From contig NZ_JRLB01000110.1 in assembly GCF_000764495.1 (NCBI RefSeq), positions 28,636-92,635 on the forward strand: a stretch of DNA of 64,000 nt, in the 5' to 3' direction. This document shows positions 9,377-19,675 of the stretch, piece after piece. Under the pieces are notes generated by a model. It ran no database searches, was not told the origin of the DNA, and worked only from the letters and a program-made list of their open reading frames with translations. This DNA is from Nitrincola sp. A-D6. Its GTDB lineage: Bacteria; Pseudomonadota; Gammaproteobacteria; Pseudomonadales; Balneatricaceae. How positions within the stretch are numbered: the stretch's first letter is position 1; each line of letters begins with the position of its first letter. Both the position numbers and the translations under genes were made by a program.

Positions 9377-10779
9377 TCAGCTGTGCTGATCTCGGCCAGA
9401 CAATAACTGCTGACCAACTGCAACGGCTTTACGAACTTGATCCGGCGCAGTGCCACCGATATGGTCTCTGGCGGAAACAGAACCTTCCAGTGTCAGTACA
9501 CTAAACACATCCGCTTCAATCACGCCCGAGAACTGCTGTAATTCAGACAGTTCCATCTGCCCAGATCCTTACCCATGCGTATACCATAAGCCACCGACAA
9601 GCCGACAACTTCATGCGCATCACGGAAAGCAACACCTTTACGCACCAGATAATCGGCCAGGTCCGTAGCTGTAGAGAAACCACGCAAGGCCGCCTCGCGC
9701 ATAACCTCTTTACGCGCCTGCAGAGCTGGCACCATATCGGCGAAGGCACGCAAACACCCCTTGACCGTATCGACAGTATCAAACAGCGGCTCTTTGTCTT
9801 CCTGATTATCCTTGTTGTATGCCAGGGGCTGAGACTTCATCAATGTCAGCAAGGAGAACAGATGGCCATACACCCGACCACTTTTCCCGCGAACCAGCTC
9901 TGGCACATCCGGATTTTTTTTCTGCGGCATAATCGACGATCCGGTACAAAAACGGTCGGGCAGATCAACAAAATTGAACTGTGCCGACGCCCAGAGCACC
10001 AGTTCTTCTGACATACGGGTCATATGCATCAACAAAACACTTGATGCGGCACAGAACTCTATAGCGAAATCTCGATCCGACACTGCATCTAAAGAATTAC
10101 CCGCTGGTGCGGAAAACTTCAGCAGTTCAGCGGTATAGTGACGGTCAATCGGGTAGGTAGTGCCCGCAAGAGCTGCTGCGCCCAAGGGCAAAATATTAAT
10201 ACGCTTACGGCAATCGACAAAACGCTCATAATCACGGCTGAGCATTTCAAACCAGGCCATCAGATGGTGTCCGAAGGTCACTGGTTGCGCCGTTTGCAGA
10301 TGAGTAAAGCCTGGCATAATGGTATCCGCTTCGCGCTCAGCCAACTCCAGCAACCCCTGCTGCAATCGCGACAGTTCATCCAGAATCAAATCGGTTTCAT
10401 CGCGTAGATAGAGGCGTATATCCGTCGCCACCTGATCATTACGTGACCTGCCGGTATGCAGCTTTTTACCGATCACACCGATTTTGTGTGTCAGCGCCGC
10501 TTCGATATTCATATGGACATCTTCTAACGCCACCGACCACTCGAACTCACCCCGCTCTATTTCAACACGAATTTCACCCAGCCCACGCAAAATGGCATCA
10601 CACTCTTCCTGAGTGAGTACACCCACCTGTGTCAGCATTCGCGCATGAGCAACGGAACCCTGGATATCTTGTTTGTAGAGACGCTTATCGAAATCCACAG
10701 AGGCGGTAAAACGCGCCACAAAGGCATCGGTCGGCTCGGAAAAACGGCCGCCCCACTGCTGATTGGTTTTGTTGCTCAT
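9377..10779 (-). CDS. argH: Argininosuccinate lyase (frame broken near 9559)
   Basis: ArgH splits argininosuccinate into arginine and fumarate, the last step of arginine synthesis. The fumarase/aspartase-superfamily signature [15 protein letters not shown] lies near residue 285, with the catalytic-region motif [14 protein letters not shown] near 160. The start is the ATG at 10779, preceded by GGAGAG. After GIRMGKDLG the reading frame slips. Adding one base at about 9559 (CTGCCC to CTGGCCC) restores [19 protein letters not shown] and an end at 9377, giving 467 residues, the usual length. As written the protein would end at 9520 with an unrelated tail. A sequence error is likely. Divergent from hemC. 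Confidence 0.9.
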
Positions 10780-10940
10780 ACTGATACTCTCCATGAACAG
10801 GCCATGAACTGGCGAATGGCTGAAAATCCCGCCATTATACCAAGCTTGGCCACGGATTACCGTGGGGTTTATCGCCCGTTGGGGTTAATCTGCTACAATC
10901 TGTGTCTGATTTTTTGCACTCACGGCAACAGGACTCCATT

Positions 10941-11878
10941 ATGAGCAGAACCATCCGTATCGCAACACGCCGAAGCCTGCTGGCTCTCTGGCAGGCTGAA
11001 TATGTCAAAGCTGAACTTGAAGCGCACCACCCGGCATCCAGATCGAGCTGGTCACTATGGTGACTCAGGGCGACAAAATTCTGGATACGCCTTTAGCAAA
11101 AATCGGTGGTAAAGGCCTTTTTGTTAAAGAACTGGAAAATGCCATGCTGGAGAATCGCGCTGATATTGCTGTGCATTCGATGAAAGATGTTCCTATGGAG
11201 TTCCCTGAAGGGCTGGGACTTGCCGTGATTTGTCCACGCGAAAAACCCACTGATGCCTTTGTCAGCAACCACTTTGACTCACTGGATGATCTACCTCAGG
11301 GCGCTCATGTCGGCACCTCATCATTGCGCCGTGAAGTACAGGTGCGCGAGCGCCGCCCTGACCTGAAAGTCAGTAGCTTGCGTGGCAATGTGCAGACTCG
11401 CCTGGGCAAGCTGGATGCGGGTGAGTTCGATGCCATTATCCTGGCGACCGCTGGTCTGGTAAGGCTCAAGCTGGAAAGCCGCATTCGTAAAGAGATGCCA
11501 GCTGAAGAGTGCCTTCCAGCAGGTGGGCAGGGTGCAGTCGGTATTGAATGCCGAAGTGATGATCAGGAACTGATCGACCTGCTCCAGCCACTACACGACA
11601 CTCAAACAGCCAGTCGCGTACTGGCAGAGCGCGCTATGAATCGCCGTCTGGAAGGTGGATGCCAGGTACCTATCGGCTGTTATGCGGTGCTGCAGCAGAA
11701 TAACACCCAGCTTTGGCTACGTGGATTGGTCGGTCTGCCGGATGGCAGTCGCGTACTACGGGATGAAATCACCGGACCGGTAGAATCAGCCGAAGCCTTA
11801 GGCATTCAACTGGCAGAGCAACTGCTTGCAGCGGGTGCTGATGACATATTAAAGCATGTCTATACAGAACGCGGTTAA
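10941..11878 (+). CDS. hemC: Porphobilinogen deaminase (frame broken near 11030)
   Basis: Hydroxymethylbilane synthase joins four porphobilinogens into the linear tetrapyrrole. The ATG at 10941 follows AGGA. The first 30 residues ([10 protein letters not shown] to ELEAHHP) are in one frame; adding a base at about 11030 (CCCGGC to CCCGGGC) joins them to the rest and gives 312 residues. The body has the substrate-binding [12 protein letters not shown] and the cofactor-attachment Cys in [11 protein letters not shown]. One oddity: the usually conserved SPLALWQ reads SLLALWQ here (CTG for CCG), which may be another base error. Leads the hemC-hemD-hemX-hemY operon. Confidence 0.9.
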
Positions 11879-12674
11879 TGGCCTGCAGGGGCAGCGCTTA
11901 CTGGTAACACGAGCGCTGCATCAGAGTCAGGCACAGCAGACTTTGATTCAGTCGCTCGGCGGTGAAGCCGTTTGTCTGCCGCTTATCCAGATCGAGCCGG
12001 TCAGTGAATCAGATTCAGTCTATACTGACACCAAGCAGCGCATCCTGGATCTGGATCTGTATCAAAAAGTCATTTTTGTCAGTCCTAATGCTGCCAGGCT
12101 GGGTGTTGAGCTGATTGAAGACTTCTGGCCGCAGCTGCCAGTGGGTATCGACTGGATAGGTATCGGTCGACAGACAGTCAAGCAGCTTGAACAGCAGGGT
12201 ATTCGTGCCTGGTCCAGCGATCAGGGCTATGACTCCGAGGCACTGCTGAGTAGCGACAGGTTTCAGCAGGTCGGAGGTCAACGCATTTTGATACTGCGGG
12301 GAAACGCTGGTCGTGACCTGATGAGAAGCACGCTGACAGAACGCGGGGCCAAAGTTGACTATGGTACAGTTTACTATCGACGCCTGCCCAGTTATTCTGA
12401 ACAGACATTAAAGCAGAAACTGCTGGATGAACCCTTATCGGCGCTGCTCATTACCAGTGGCGAAAGTCTGCTGAACCTGCAGACCCTGATTACAACCCAT
12501 TCAGCAGACCGGTATCAAGCGCTGCTCAACACGCTTTTAATAGTGCCCAGTGAACGCATTGCTGTCATTGCACGGGAGCTGGGATACAGGCGGGTCAGAG
12601 TTGCTCAGGGACCGGATGATGACTCAATGGTCCGGGCCACTCTCCCCGGAAATGACTTGGAACAGCTGGCATGA
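11856..12674 (+). CDS. hemD: Uroporphyrinogen-III synthase
   Basis: HemD closes and inverts ring D of hydroxymethylbilane to give uroporphyrinogen III. About 272 residues with the two-lobed HEM4 pattern: [20 protein letters not shown] at the start, [11 protein letters not shown] near 70, [13 protein letters not shown] near 146 and [12 protein letters not shown] near 195. The sequence is typically weakly conserved, so the operon position between hemC and hemX adds much support. It overlaps hemC by 23 bp and hemX by 4 bp. No strong ribosome site is seen, which fits coupled translation. Confidence 0.9.
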   Translation: MSIQNAVNGLQGQRLLVTRALHQSQAQQTLIQSLGGEAVCLPLIQIEPVSESDSVYTDTKQRILDLDLYQKVIFVSPNAARLGVELIEDFWPQLPVGIDWIGIGRQTVKQLEQQGIRAWSSDQGYDSEALLSSDRFQQVGGQRILILRGNAGRDLMRSTLTERGAKVDYGTVYYRRLPSYSEQTLKQKLLDEPLSALLITSGESLLNLQTLITTHSADRYQALLNTLLIVPSERIAVIARELGYRRVRVAQGPDDDSMVRATLPGNDLEQLA

Positions 12675-13966
12675 CAAATAAATCTGATAAAACCGACCAG
12701 AATAGCAATCCTGAAACGCCTGTACCTGAAACTGAACAATCTGCGACGGAAACTTCAGTTGAAGCTAATACAACCAGTGCGATGGACAGTCCTGCTGCCG
12801 AAAGCAGAGCAACCGAAAGCACGGCCACTGAAAGCACAGCCACTGAACCCGAGATCAACCAAGCCACATCCGCTGCAGCCTTGAACAGCCCCGCACCAGA
12901 GGAGGCACCACAACCGCCGTCTCCCTGGCCTGCAAGAGCCGCACTGGTGATCGCTCTGGCCGCATTGGGCTTATCCGGCTATCTGTTTTATCAGAATCAA
13001 CAACTGCAGAATTCAACCATTAATTTGGCCGCCGAGGTCGAAACCCGACTGGCCAGCAATGCCACTGAGGTTGCTCGCACGGTTTCGTCTGTTAGTGAGC
13101 AGGCCGCCAACATTAATCAGCAACTGGGCCAACTGCAGGAGCTAACTGCTGCCAGCCAGCGCAATGTTGACGGCTTGCAGGAACGCTTGACCCAGAGCAT
13201 ACGTCAGGTTCAGGCACAGCAGGTCATTTCTGAAAAAGACTGGTTACTGGCCGAAGCTGAGTACCTGCTACGCCTTGCCAATCAACGTGTGCTGATGGAA
13301 CAGAGTGCTACAGGCGCGCTGGCCCTGCTCAGGTCCGCCGACGAAATACTCCGACAGGCTGATGACGCTGCACTCTATCCTGTACGTGAGGCACTGGCAC
13401 AGGACATCGCCGCACTGGATGCCGTCCCGCGCCTGGATACAGAAGGTGTATTCTTGCGCCTTAGCGCATTGAATGCACGAGTGTCTGACCTGCGCATGAC
13501 GCCCGTATCAGATCGACGCCAATTACCTGACATGTTAGAAGAAATGACACCTGAAGCGGTGCGTGACACTTGGGGTGCCGGGGCCAAAAACGCACTATCC
13601 AATGCCATGTCCAAGCTGGACCAACTGGTTGTGATCCAGCAGCGTGATGAACCGGTTGAACCCTTACTTTCCCCGGAACAGACCTACTACCTGCAGCAAA
13701 ATCTGCACCTGATGCTAGAACAAGCACAGCATGCACTGCTGCAGCGCCGCCAAGGGGCTTATTCGCATAGTCTGGAAAAAGCCAGTCAATGGATAGCGGA
13801 CTACTTTGAGCCCAGTGATGCCACCACCCAGTCATTGTTGCGCGGCTTAGATGAACTCAAGCAGATTGACGTTGCCCCCGAGGTGCCTTCTATCAATGCC
13901 TCACTGGATGCCTTGCAAACCCACATCAGTGAACTGCGCCGCCTGAAGCGTGAAGGAGGCAACTGA
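12671..13966 (+). CDS. hemX: HemX-like membrane protein
   Basis: HemX family, once called uroporphyrin-III C-methyltransferase, but without methyltransferase motifs. The 431 residues are arranged as an acidic, Thr/Glu/Ser-rich cytoplasmic N-terminus (1-90), one membrane helix (AALVIALAALGLSGYLFY, about 96-114), a coiled coil with many Gln and Glu, and a periplasmic helical domain with EKDWLLAEAEYLLRLANQRV near 190. It overlaps hemD by 4 bp and hemY by 1 bp. Its function in heme synthesis is unclear; a scaffold role with HemY is plausible. Confidence 0.88.
   Translation: MTNKSDKTDQNSNPETPVPETEQSATETSVEANTTSAMDSPAAESRATESTATESTATEPEINQATSAAALNSPAPEEAPQPPSPWPARAALVIALAALGLSGYLFYQNQQLQNSTINLAAEVETRLASNATEVARTVSSVSEQAANINQQLGQLQELTAASQRNVDGLQERLTQSIRQVQAQQVISEKDWLLAEAEYLLRLANQRVLMEQSATGALALLRSADEILRQADDAALYPVREALAQDIAALDAVPRLDTEGVFLRLSALNARVSDLRMTPVSDRRQLPDMLEEMTPEAVRDTWGAGAKNALSNAMSKLDQLVVIQQRDEPVEPLLSPEQTYYLQQNLHLMLEQAQHALLQRRQGAYSHSLEKASQWIADYFEPSDATTQSLLRGLDELKQIDVAPEVPSINASLDALQTHISELRRLKREGGN
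12800..12844 (+). repeat. Three 15-bp tandem repeats inside hemX
   Basis: Three in-frame units of five codons encode E-S-x-A-T (ESRAT, ESTAT, ESTAT) in the disordered N-terminal region of HemX. The second and third units differ at one base. Confidence 0.7.
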
Positions 13967-15225
13967 TGAAACGCCTTTTTATCCTGTTACTGCTGGTATT
14001 GGTGGTTGGTGCCTGGACCGGTCAGATGATGGTAACCGATTCAGGTTATGTTTTACTGGCCTATAACAACACCACTGTTGAAACCACTCTCTGGGTCTTT
14101 CTGATTGGTCTGTTGATCGCCTTTTTACTCTTACACGTAATTTTCAACCTGATCTTCAACACTCGTCTGCCCAGCGGACGCTTTCGCCAATGGCGTGTTA
14201 CCAGGAAACAGCAGGCCGCACGTAAAAAAACCCTGCAAGGCCTGCTGGCTCTGTCTGAAGGCGAGTGGTATAAAGCACAGAAAGTGCTGACCCGCAGTGC
14301 CGAAGACTTTGATCTACCAGCAATCAACTACCTTGCAGCTGCTCGAGCCGCACATGAAAACGGCGACCAGGCCGGTGCAGATGACCTGCTGAAAAAAGCA
14401 CTGAAAACCACGCCTGAAGCCGGTCTGGCGGTAAGCATTACCCAGGCCCAGATTCAGGTTGCCCGTGGACAATTAGAGGCCGCTCTGGCCAACTTATTAA
14501 AGTTGCGCCGCAAACAGCCGCAAAACAAACAAATTTTAGCTCTATTGGCTGATGTCTCGACCCAGCTGCATGACTGGCAGGGTGTTGCTGATATTCTTCC
14601 AGATCTACGCCGCAGTAAAGCACTACCGCTGGAAAACCTGAATCGCCTTGAGCGAGAGACACTGTTACATCTGCTGTACAAACAGAAGACGCCAAGCGCT
14701 GGAGGCTCTGTACCAGAACCTGAACAACAGGTTCGTCAACTGCAAAGTATCTGGGTCAGCATGCCTGAAACTGCATCGGGTTACGATGAGGTGGTGGCAG
14801 AGTATGCCCATCAGTTGATGGCTGCAGGCGGCCATAAGGCTGCTGAGTCGCTGCTGAAAAAGCGTTTGGAGTCTCGCTGGAGTGAAGCGTTGATTCCTCT
14901 GTACGGCCTGATTGACAGTCCCAAGCCGCGTAAACCATATCAGCAGGCACAACAATGGTTATCAACTTATGAACAGAGCCCCGGGCTGTACATCGCCCTG
15001 GCCAGACTGGCAGCAAAGTGCCAGCTATGGAGTGAAGCCGTTGGGTTTTATGAGCAGAGTCTGAGTCTTGATCCTGATCTGGACACCTGTGCCGAGCTTG
15101 CCCGCCTGCTACGACAGCTGGATCAACCCGATAAAGCGATGCAAGTCATGAATCAGGGTATCCGTCAATTAACCGAGAAGCTGCCTGATCTACCCCTGCC
15201 ACAACCGGCACTCAAGGCAGATTAA
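13966..15225 (+). CDS. hemY: HemY, membrane-anchored TPR protein
   Basis: HemY of the proteobacterial hem operon: two N-terminal membrane helices (about 4-22 and 42-64), the short basic segment RQWRVTRKQQAARKKTLQGL, then TPR-like helical repeats to residue 419. The repeat GLLALSEGEWYKAQKVL opens the first TPR and YIALARLAAKCQLWSEAVGF is in the last. It is not the protoporphyrinogen oxidase that bears the same name in Bacillus. TGATG overlap with hemX implies coupling. The family is thought to coordinate late heme-synthesis enzymes at the membrane. Confidence 0.9.
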   Translation: MKRLFILLLLVLVVGAWTGQMMVTDSGYVLLAYNNTTVETTLWVFLIGLLIAFLLLHVIFNLIFNTRLPSGRFRQWRVTRKQQAARKKTLQGLLALSEGEWYKAQKVLTRSAEDFDLPAINYLAAARAAHENGDQAGADDLLKKALKTTPEAGLAVSITQAQIQVARGQLEAALANLLKLRRKQPQNKQILALLADVSTQLHDWQGVADILPDLRRSKALPLENLNRLERETLLHLLYKQKTPSAGGSVPEPEQQVRQLQSIWVSMPETASGYDEVVAEYAHQLMAAGGHKAAESLLKKRLESRWSEALIPLYGLIDSPKPRKPYQQAQQWLSTYEQSPGLYIALARLAAKCQLWSEAVGFYEQSLSLDPDLDTCAELARLLRQLDQPDKAMQVMNQGIRQLTEKLPDLPLPQPALKAD

Positions 15226-15238
15226 TCCCCACAATAGC

Positions 15239-15275
15239 CCAGGGTTGTATCTGAATACATCAGATACAACCCTGG
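15239..15275. other. Perfect 16-bp hairpin without a T tract
   Basis: CCAGGGTTGTATCTGA (15239-15254), the loop ATACA and its exact complement (15260-15275) stand between the convergent hemY and flavin reductase genes. Neither strand has a T run after the stem, so it is not a standard intrinsic terminator. It may cap 3' ends after Rho-dependent termination. Confidence 0.6.
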
Positions 15276-15304
15276 ATCTACACCTCTACCTGGGTATAGA
15301 AATA

Positions 15305-16044
15305 TCAGCCGGTCGCTTTGGGGCGAGGTGCGTAGGCGAATACATCGGCATGTATCTGGCGTTCACTAACACCCTTGGCTTCCAGTGCATCCACTAGGCA
15401 TATACCATACCTGGTGAACCACAAGCATAAATATCTGTTGTAGCAGCTGCTATTAAATCAGCCGCCACAACGTCGGGTAACAGCCCACAGCGACCCTGCC
15501 AGGTATCCTCCGGTTCGGACAATACAGCGGTATACTGCAGGTTGGGGTACTCGCTGGCCCACTGGCGCGCCAGACTATCCAGGTAAAGATCATCAGCAAC
15601 ACGTCCACCCCAGTAGACATGGATAGACTGCGTCACCTGATTCACCAACAGATGTTCAACCATGCTTTTGATTTGGGCAAATCCGGTACTACCGGCAACA
15701 AAAAAAAGGGTCCGCTCTGGCACTAATGCAGTCGCAGAAAGATGGCATTGACCCATGGCCATGCACAGCTCCACTTCCGACGCCTGCTCCAGATGGGCAA
15801 CGAGTGCACAGTTCATTTCACTATCCGGCATATGACGGATATGTAACTCTAATGCATCAATATTCTCTGGAGCTGATGCGATAGAAAAGAACGCACTGCG
15901 ACCATCCGGCAAAAACAACTCAAGATACTGACCGGCACGAAAAGTTACTGACTCAGCAGCTGACGCTTGCAGCGCAATCCGAACCCGATAGACATCCCGG
16001 TTCAGGCGTTCATTACTGATTATTTTTGCCGTATATCTATTCAA
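15305..16044 (-). CDS. fre: NAD(P)H-flavin reductase, Fre-like (frame broken near 15397)
   Basis: Ferredoxin-NADP reductase-like enzyme that reduces free flavins. The FAD-domain motif [14 protein letters not shown] is at about 37-50 and SIASAPEN near 75. The NAD(P)-binding part has [14 protein letters not shown] near 135 and ends [13 protein letters not shown]. The frame then meets TAG; adding one base at about 15397 extends it through [20 protein letters not shown] to a TGA at 15305, giving 246 residues. The start is TTG, overlapping the ubiD stop by 8 bp. Pairing with ubiD fits a role in flavin supply, since UbiD needs prenylated FMN; this link is inference. Confidence 0.82.
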
Positions 16045-17529
16045 AATTCTCTCCAGGCACTATGCCTAAACTGTCCCATATTTCATCCACATGTGCCTTG
16101 ACCTCTGCAGACATCTGAATCGGCTCCCCCCACTCACGCTGGGTTTCACCCGGCCACTTGTTGGTTGCATCCATGCCCATTTTTGATCCCAGACCGGAAA
16201 CTGGTGACGCAAAATCCAGGTAATCAATTGGCGTATTTTCGATCATGACCGTATCTCTGGCAGGGTCCATACGTGTAGTCATAGCCCAGATAACATCCTG
16301 CCAGTCTCGCGCATTAATATCATCATCACAGACAATCACAAACTTGGTGTACATAAATTGACGCAGAAACGACCATACACCCAGCATCACCCGTTTGGCG
16401 TGGCCAGGGTACTGTTTTTTCATCGTCACCACAGCCAGGCGATAGGAGCAACCTTCAGGTGGCAGGTAGAAATCCACTATCTCGGGAAACTGTTTCTGCA
16501 GAATTGGTACAAATACTTCATTTAGTGCTACACCCAACACCGCAGGTTCATCCGGTGGTCTACCGGTATAGGTACTATGGTAGATTGGATTTTTACGATG
16601 CGTAATACGTTCCACGGTAAAAACCGGGAAGTGATCCACTTCATTATAATAGCCAGTGTGATCTCCAAACGGTCCTTCTGCGGCAGTTTCATCCGGATCG
16701 ATATAGCCTTCCAGAATAAACTCAGCGCTCGCCGGTACCTGCAGATCATTGCCAATACACTTCACCAGCTCGGTCTTTCCACCACGCAGTAAGCCAGCAA
16801 AGGCATACTCTGACAGCGTGTCCGGAACCGGTGTTACCGCCCCAAGAATGGTGGCAGGGTCTGCACCCAACGCCACAGCAACCGGAAAAGGCTGTCCGGG
16901 GTGCTGCTGTTTCCACTCGCGAAAATCCAGCGCGCCACCACGGTGTGCCAACCAGCGCATGATGAGTTTATTTCTACCAATCAATTGCTGTCGGTAAATA
17001 CCGAGATTCTGACGACTTTTATTCGGTCCACGGGTAATGACCAACGGCCAGGTCACTAAGGGTCCGGCATCGCCTGGCCAGCAGGTTTGAATTGGCAAAC
17101 GATACAGATCAACGGCATCACCTTCGGTGACCACCGCCTGACAAGGTGCGGATTTAACCAGCTTCGGCCCCATATTCAGTACTTGCCTGAATACTGGCAG
17201 TTTATCCCAGGCATCCTTGAAGCCCTTGGGCGGCTCAGGTTCTTTTAACTGCGCCAGCAATAGACCCACATCTCGCAGGCCGATACAGATTCTTGCCCCA
17301 TACCCAAAGCCACCCGTTCCGGGGTACCGAACAAGTTTGCCAGCACCGGGATATCAAAGCCGATGGGATTCTCAAACAACAGCGCAGGTCCGCCTGCACG
17401 CAGAGTTCGATCCGCAATTTCGGTCATCTCCAGCACAGGGCTGACAGGCTGGGTAATGCGCTTGAGTTGGCCTCTGGCCTCAAGCATCTGGATAAAATCA
17501 CGAAGGTCTTGATATTTTGGCGTGGACAT
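16037..17529 (-). CDS. ubiD: 4-hydroxy-3-polyprenylbenzoate decarboxylase UbiD (frame broken near 17280)
   Basis: UbiD decarboxylates 3-polyprenyl-4-hydroxybenzoate in ubiquinone synthesis, using prenylated FMN made by UbiX. The N-terminal 80 residues ([20 protein letters not shown]) lie in one frame. Adding a C at about 17280 (GCCTGC to GCCCTGC) joins [19 protein letters not shown] and the rest for 497 residues, the exact usual length. Catalytic-region motifs include [20 protein letters not shown] with the conserved E and D residues, and the C-terminal [13 protein letters not shown] sequence error is likely. It is followed directly by the flavin reductase. Confidence 0.92.
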
Positions 17530-17550
17530 AACTAGGTCTTACCGGACACT

Positions 17551-17581
17551 GACACCCAGACAGCAAAGCTGCCTGGGTGTC
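17551..17581. other. Hairpin between rho and ubiD
   Basis: GACACCCAG-A-CAGC (17551-17564), loop AAA, and GCTG-C-CTGGGTGTC (17568-17581): a 13-bp stem with one A-C mismatch. It lies 50 nt after the rho stop. No T tract follows on the minus strand, so it may be a processing or 3'-end structure. Confidence 0.5.
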
Positions 17582-17630
17582 TGGGTGAAAGAGTTCTAAC
17601 TGATACGCTAAACACTCTTTTGCAGATCGT

Positions 17631-18890
17631 TTACTTACGCTTCATCGACTGGAAAAACTCATCATTGGTCTTAAAGTCTTTCAGCTTGTCGATCACAAAC
17701 TCTGTAGCGGCGGAGTCATCCATCGGATCCAGCAATTTACGCAAAATCCAGATACGCTGCAGCTCATCTTCTGTGGTCAACAGATCTTCACGACGCGTGC
17801 CTGAACGGCGGATATTAATCGCCGGGAACACGCGTTTTTCAGCAATACGACGGTCTAAATGTACTTCGGCATTACCGGTACCCTTAAACTCTTCGTAGAT
17901 CACTTCATCCATTTTTGAACCGGTATCCACCAGCGCTGTTGCAATGATTGTCAGGCTGCCACCTTCTTCGATGTTACGTGCAGCACCAAAGAAACGCTTG
18001 GGGCGCTCCAGCGCGTGAGCATCAACACCACCTGTCAGCACTTTACCGGAAGATGGAATCACGGTGTTATATGCTCGGGCCAGACGGGTAATGGAGTCCA
18101 GCAGAATGACGACATCTTTTTTGTGCTCTGTCAGGCGCTTGGCCTTTTCCAGCACCATTTCTGCTACCTGTACGTGACGCGAAGGCGGTTCATCAAAGGT
18201 TGAAGCAACAACTTCACCGCGCACAGTACGCTGCATATCAGTCACTTCTTCCGGACGCTCATCTATCAACAACACAATCAGGTAACAGTCTGGGCTGTTG
18301 CGGGTAATGCTGTTGGCAATATTCTGCAACATCAGCGTTTTACCAGCTTTAGGTGGCGATACGATCAACGCACGTTGACCCTTGCCCATAGGCGAAACCA
18401 GGTCGATAACGCGGGCGGTGATATCTTCAGTACTGCCATTACCGACTTCCATGCGTATGCGCGACTGGGCGAATAGCGGCGTCAGGTTCTCAAACAGTAT
18501 TTTATTCTTGGCATTTTCAGGACGGTCAAAGTTGATTTCGCTGACTTTCAACAACGCAAAATAACGTTCACCATCTTTCGGTGGCCTGATTTTTCCAGCG
18601 ATGGTGTCGCCTGTACGCAGATTAAAGCGACGAATCTGGCTGGGTGATACATATATATCATCGGGTCCGGCCAGGTACGACGAATCAGCCGAACGTAAAA
18701 AACCAAAGCCATCTTGAAGTATTTCAAGAACGCCATCGCCATATATATCTTCACCACTGACAGCATGCTTTTTCAGGATGGCAAAAATCACGTCCTGTTT
18801 GCGGGAACGGGCCATGTTCTGGATGCCCATGCTGTTTGCTATTTCCAGTAGGTCTGGAACACTTTTGAGTTTTAATTCAGATAGATTCAT
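17631..18890 (-). CDS. rho: Transcription termination factor Rho
   Basis: Hexameric RNA-dependent ATPase that releases transcripts at Rho-dependent terminators. 419 residues with an N-terminal helical domain ([19 protein letters not shown]), the cold-shock-like RNA-binding fold ([23 protein letters not shown]), Walker A PPKAGKT near 180, Walker [17 protein letters not shown] near 260, the Q-loop region and the R-loop [20 protein letters not shown]. About 260 bp of untranslated sequence lies between it and trxA, a place where rho genes are commonly autoregulated. Confidence 0.97.
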   Translation of the reverse strand: MNLSELKLKSVPDLLEIANSMGIQNMARSRKQDVIFAILKKHAVSGEDIYGDGVLEILQDGFGFLRSADSSYLAGPDDIYVSPSQIRRFNLRTGDTIAGKIRPPKDGERYFALLKVSEINFDRPENAKNKILFENLTPLFAQSRIRMEVGNGSTEDITARVIDLVSPMGKGQRALIVSPPKAGKTLMLQNIANSITRNSPDCYLIVLLIDERPEEVTDMQRTVRGEVVASTFDEPPSRHVQVAEMVLEKAKRLTEHKKDVVILLDSITRLARAYNTVIPSSGKVLTGGVDAHALERPKRFFGAARNIEEGGSLTIIATALVDTGSKMDEVIYEEFKGTGNAEVHLDRRIAEKRVFPAINIRRSGTRREDLLTTEDELQRIWILRKLLDPMDDSAATEFVIDKLKDFKTNDEFFQSMKRK

Positions 18891-19112
18891 AGTTTTTTAG
18901 GATGCAGCCAAACGAAGGCTGATTATTGAATGGAAAGCCGGAGGATTTAGTTGGAAAGAGATTGTTTCAGTAGATCAACAGATCGCACTGTAACACCCTG
19001 CCGGGATCTGACAGGATCATCAGCCAAGCACAGAATGAATATAAAGTGTTTAACGACGCCTGTCCAGTATCCTTGGATATTATCCTTAAGCAGTTGATCC
19101 AGAGCAATCTCA

Positions 19113-19141
19113 TTGAAAAGGGTGGATAGCTCCAACCCTTT
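19113..19141 (-). terminator. Likely terminator of trxA
   Basis: Read on the minus strand, AAAGGG-T-TGGA pairs with TCCA-CCCTTT around a GCTA loop and is followed by a short T run (TTTTC). It starts about 16 bp after the repaired trxA stop and separates trxA from rho. Confidence 0.5.
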
Positions 19142-19156
19142 CACCGTGATGCTCAC

Positions 19157-19482
19157 TCAGAGATTAGCATCGATAAATGCAGAAAGCTGGGACTTGGACA
19201 AGCACCCACTTTAGTCGCTTCCACACTGCCGCCTTTAAACAGCATCAGCGTGGGGATACCACGAATACCAAACTTGGGAGGGGTGTCATTGTTTTCATCG
19301 ATATTGAGCTTGCAAACTTTTAACTGCCCAGCATACTCTTTGGCAATCTCTTCTAATACAGGGGCAATCATTTTGCAGGGGCCACACCATTCTGCCCAGT
19401 AATCTACCAGAACGGGGCTGTCTGCTTTTACCACTTCTTCTTCAAAAGTGGCATCGGTGACATTGATAATGTTTTCACTCAT
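19157..19482 (-). CDS. trxA: Thioredoxin 1 (frame broken near 19191)
   Basis: Small cytoplasmic disulfide reductase. The active site WCGPCK is in [19 protein letters not shown] near residue 32, and the cis-Pro loop is [14 protein letters not shown]. The start is the ATG at 19482, which gives the normal N-terminus ([16 protein letters not shown]). After ATKVGA the frame slips; adding one T at about 19191 (GCTTGTCC to GCTTTGTCC) gives the expected ending [14 protein letters not shown] and 108 residues in all. Unrepaired, the last 16 residues are foreign. Divergent from ppx, upstream of rho as in pseudomonads and E. coli. Confidence 0.93.
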
Positions 19483-19675
19483 GTCTCTGTTTCTCCATTG
19501 CACCGGGTGCTTTGTAATAGCTGTTATATGAGGATCATAACACCAGCCGTGTATACTTGTGAACTTATCCGCATGGCATAGATACGCCAAGAAAAGTATT
19601 TTTCGGCTTCTTATGCGCCAGCACGTCTGGCAAAATAACGGCCATTCGCTATAAAAATGTGACGTGGAGCGCTTA

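Noticed and set aside
10879..10899. TTGGGG and TACAAT before hemC as a promoter
   Set aside because: The boxes are only 9 bp apart; no suitable -35 box lies 16-18 bp from TACAAT.
18947..19156. A 69-codon frame (GTG start directly after the repaired trxA stop) upstream of rho, a possible leader peptide
   Set aside because: It runs through the likely trxA terminator, has no ribosome site and shows no recognisable protein features; rho leaders are normally untranslated or much shorter.
19483..19590. A 36-residue N-terminal extension of thioredoxin
   Set aside because: The ATG at 19482 gives the exact family N-terminus; the upstream frame is the non-coding gap shared with ppx.
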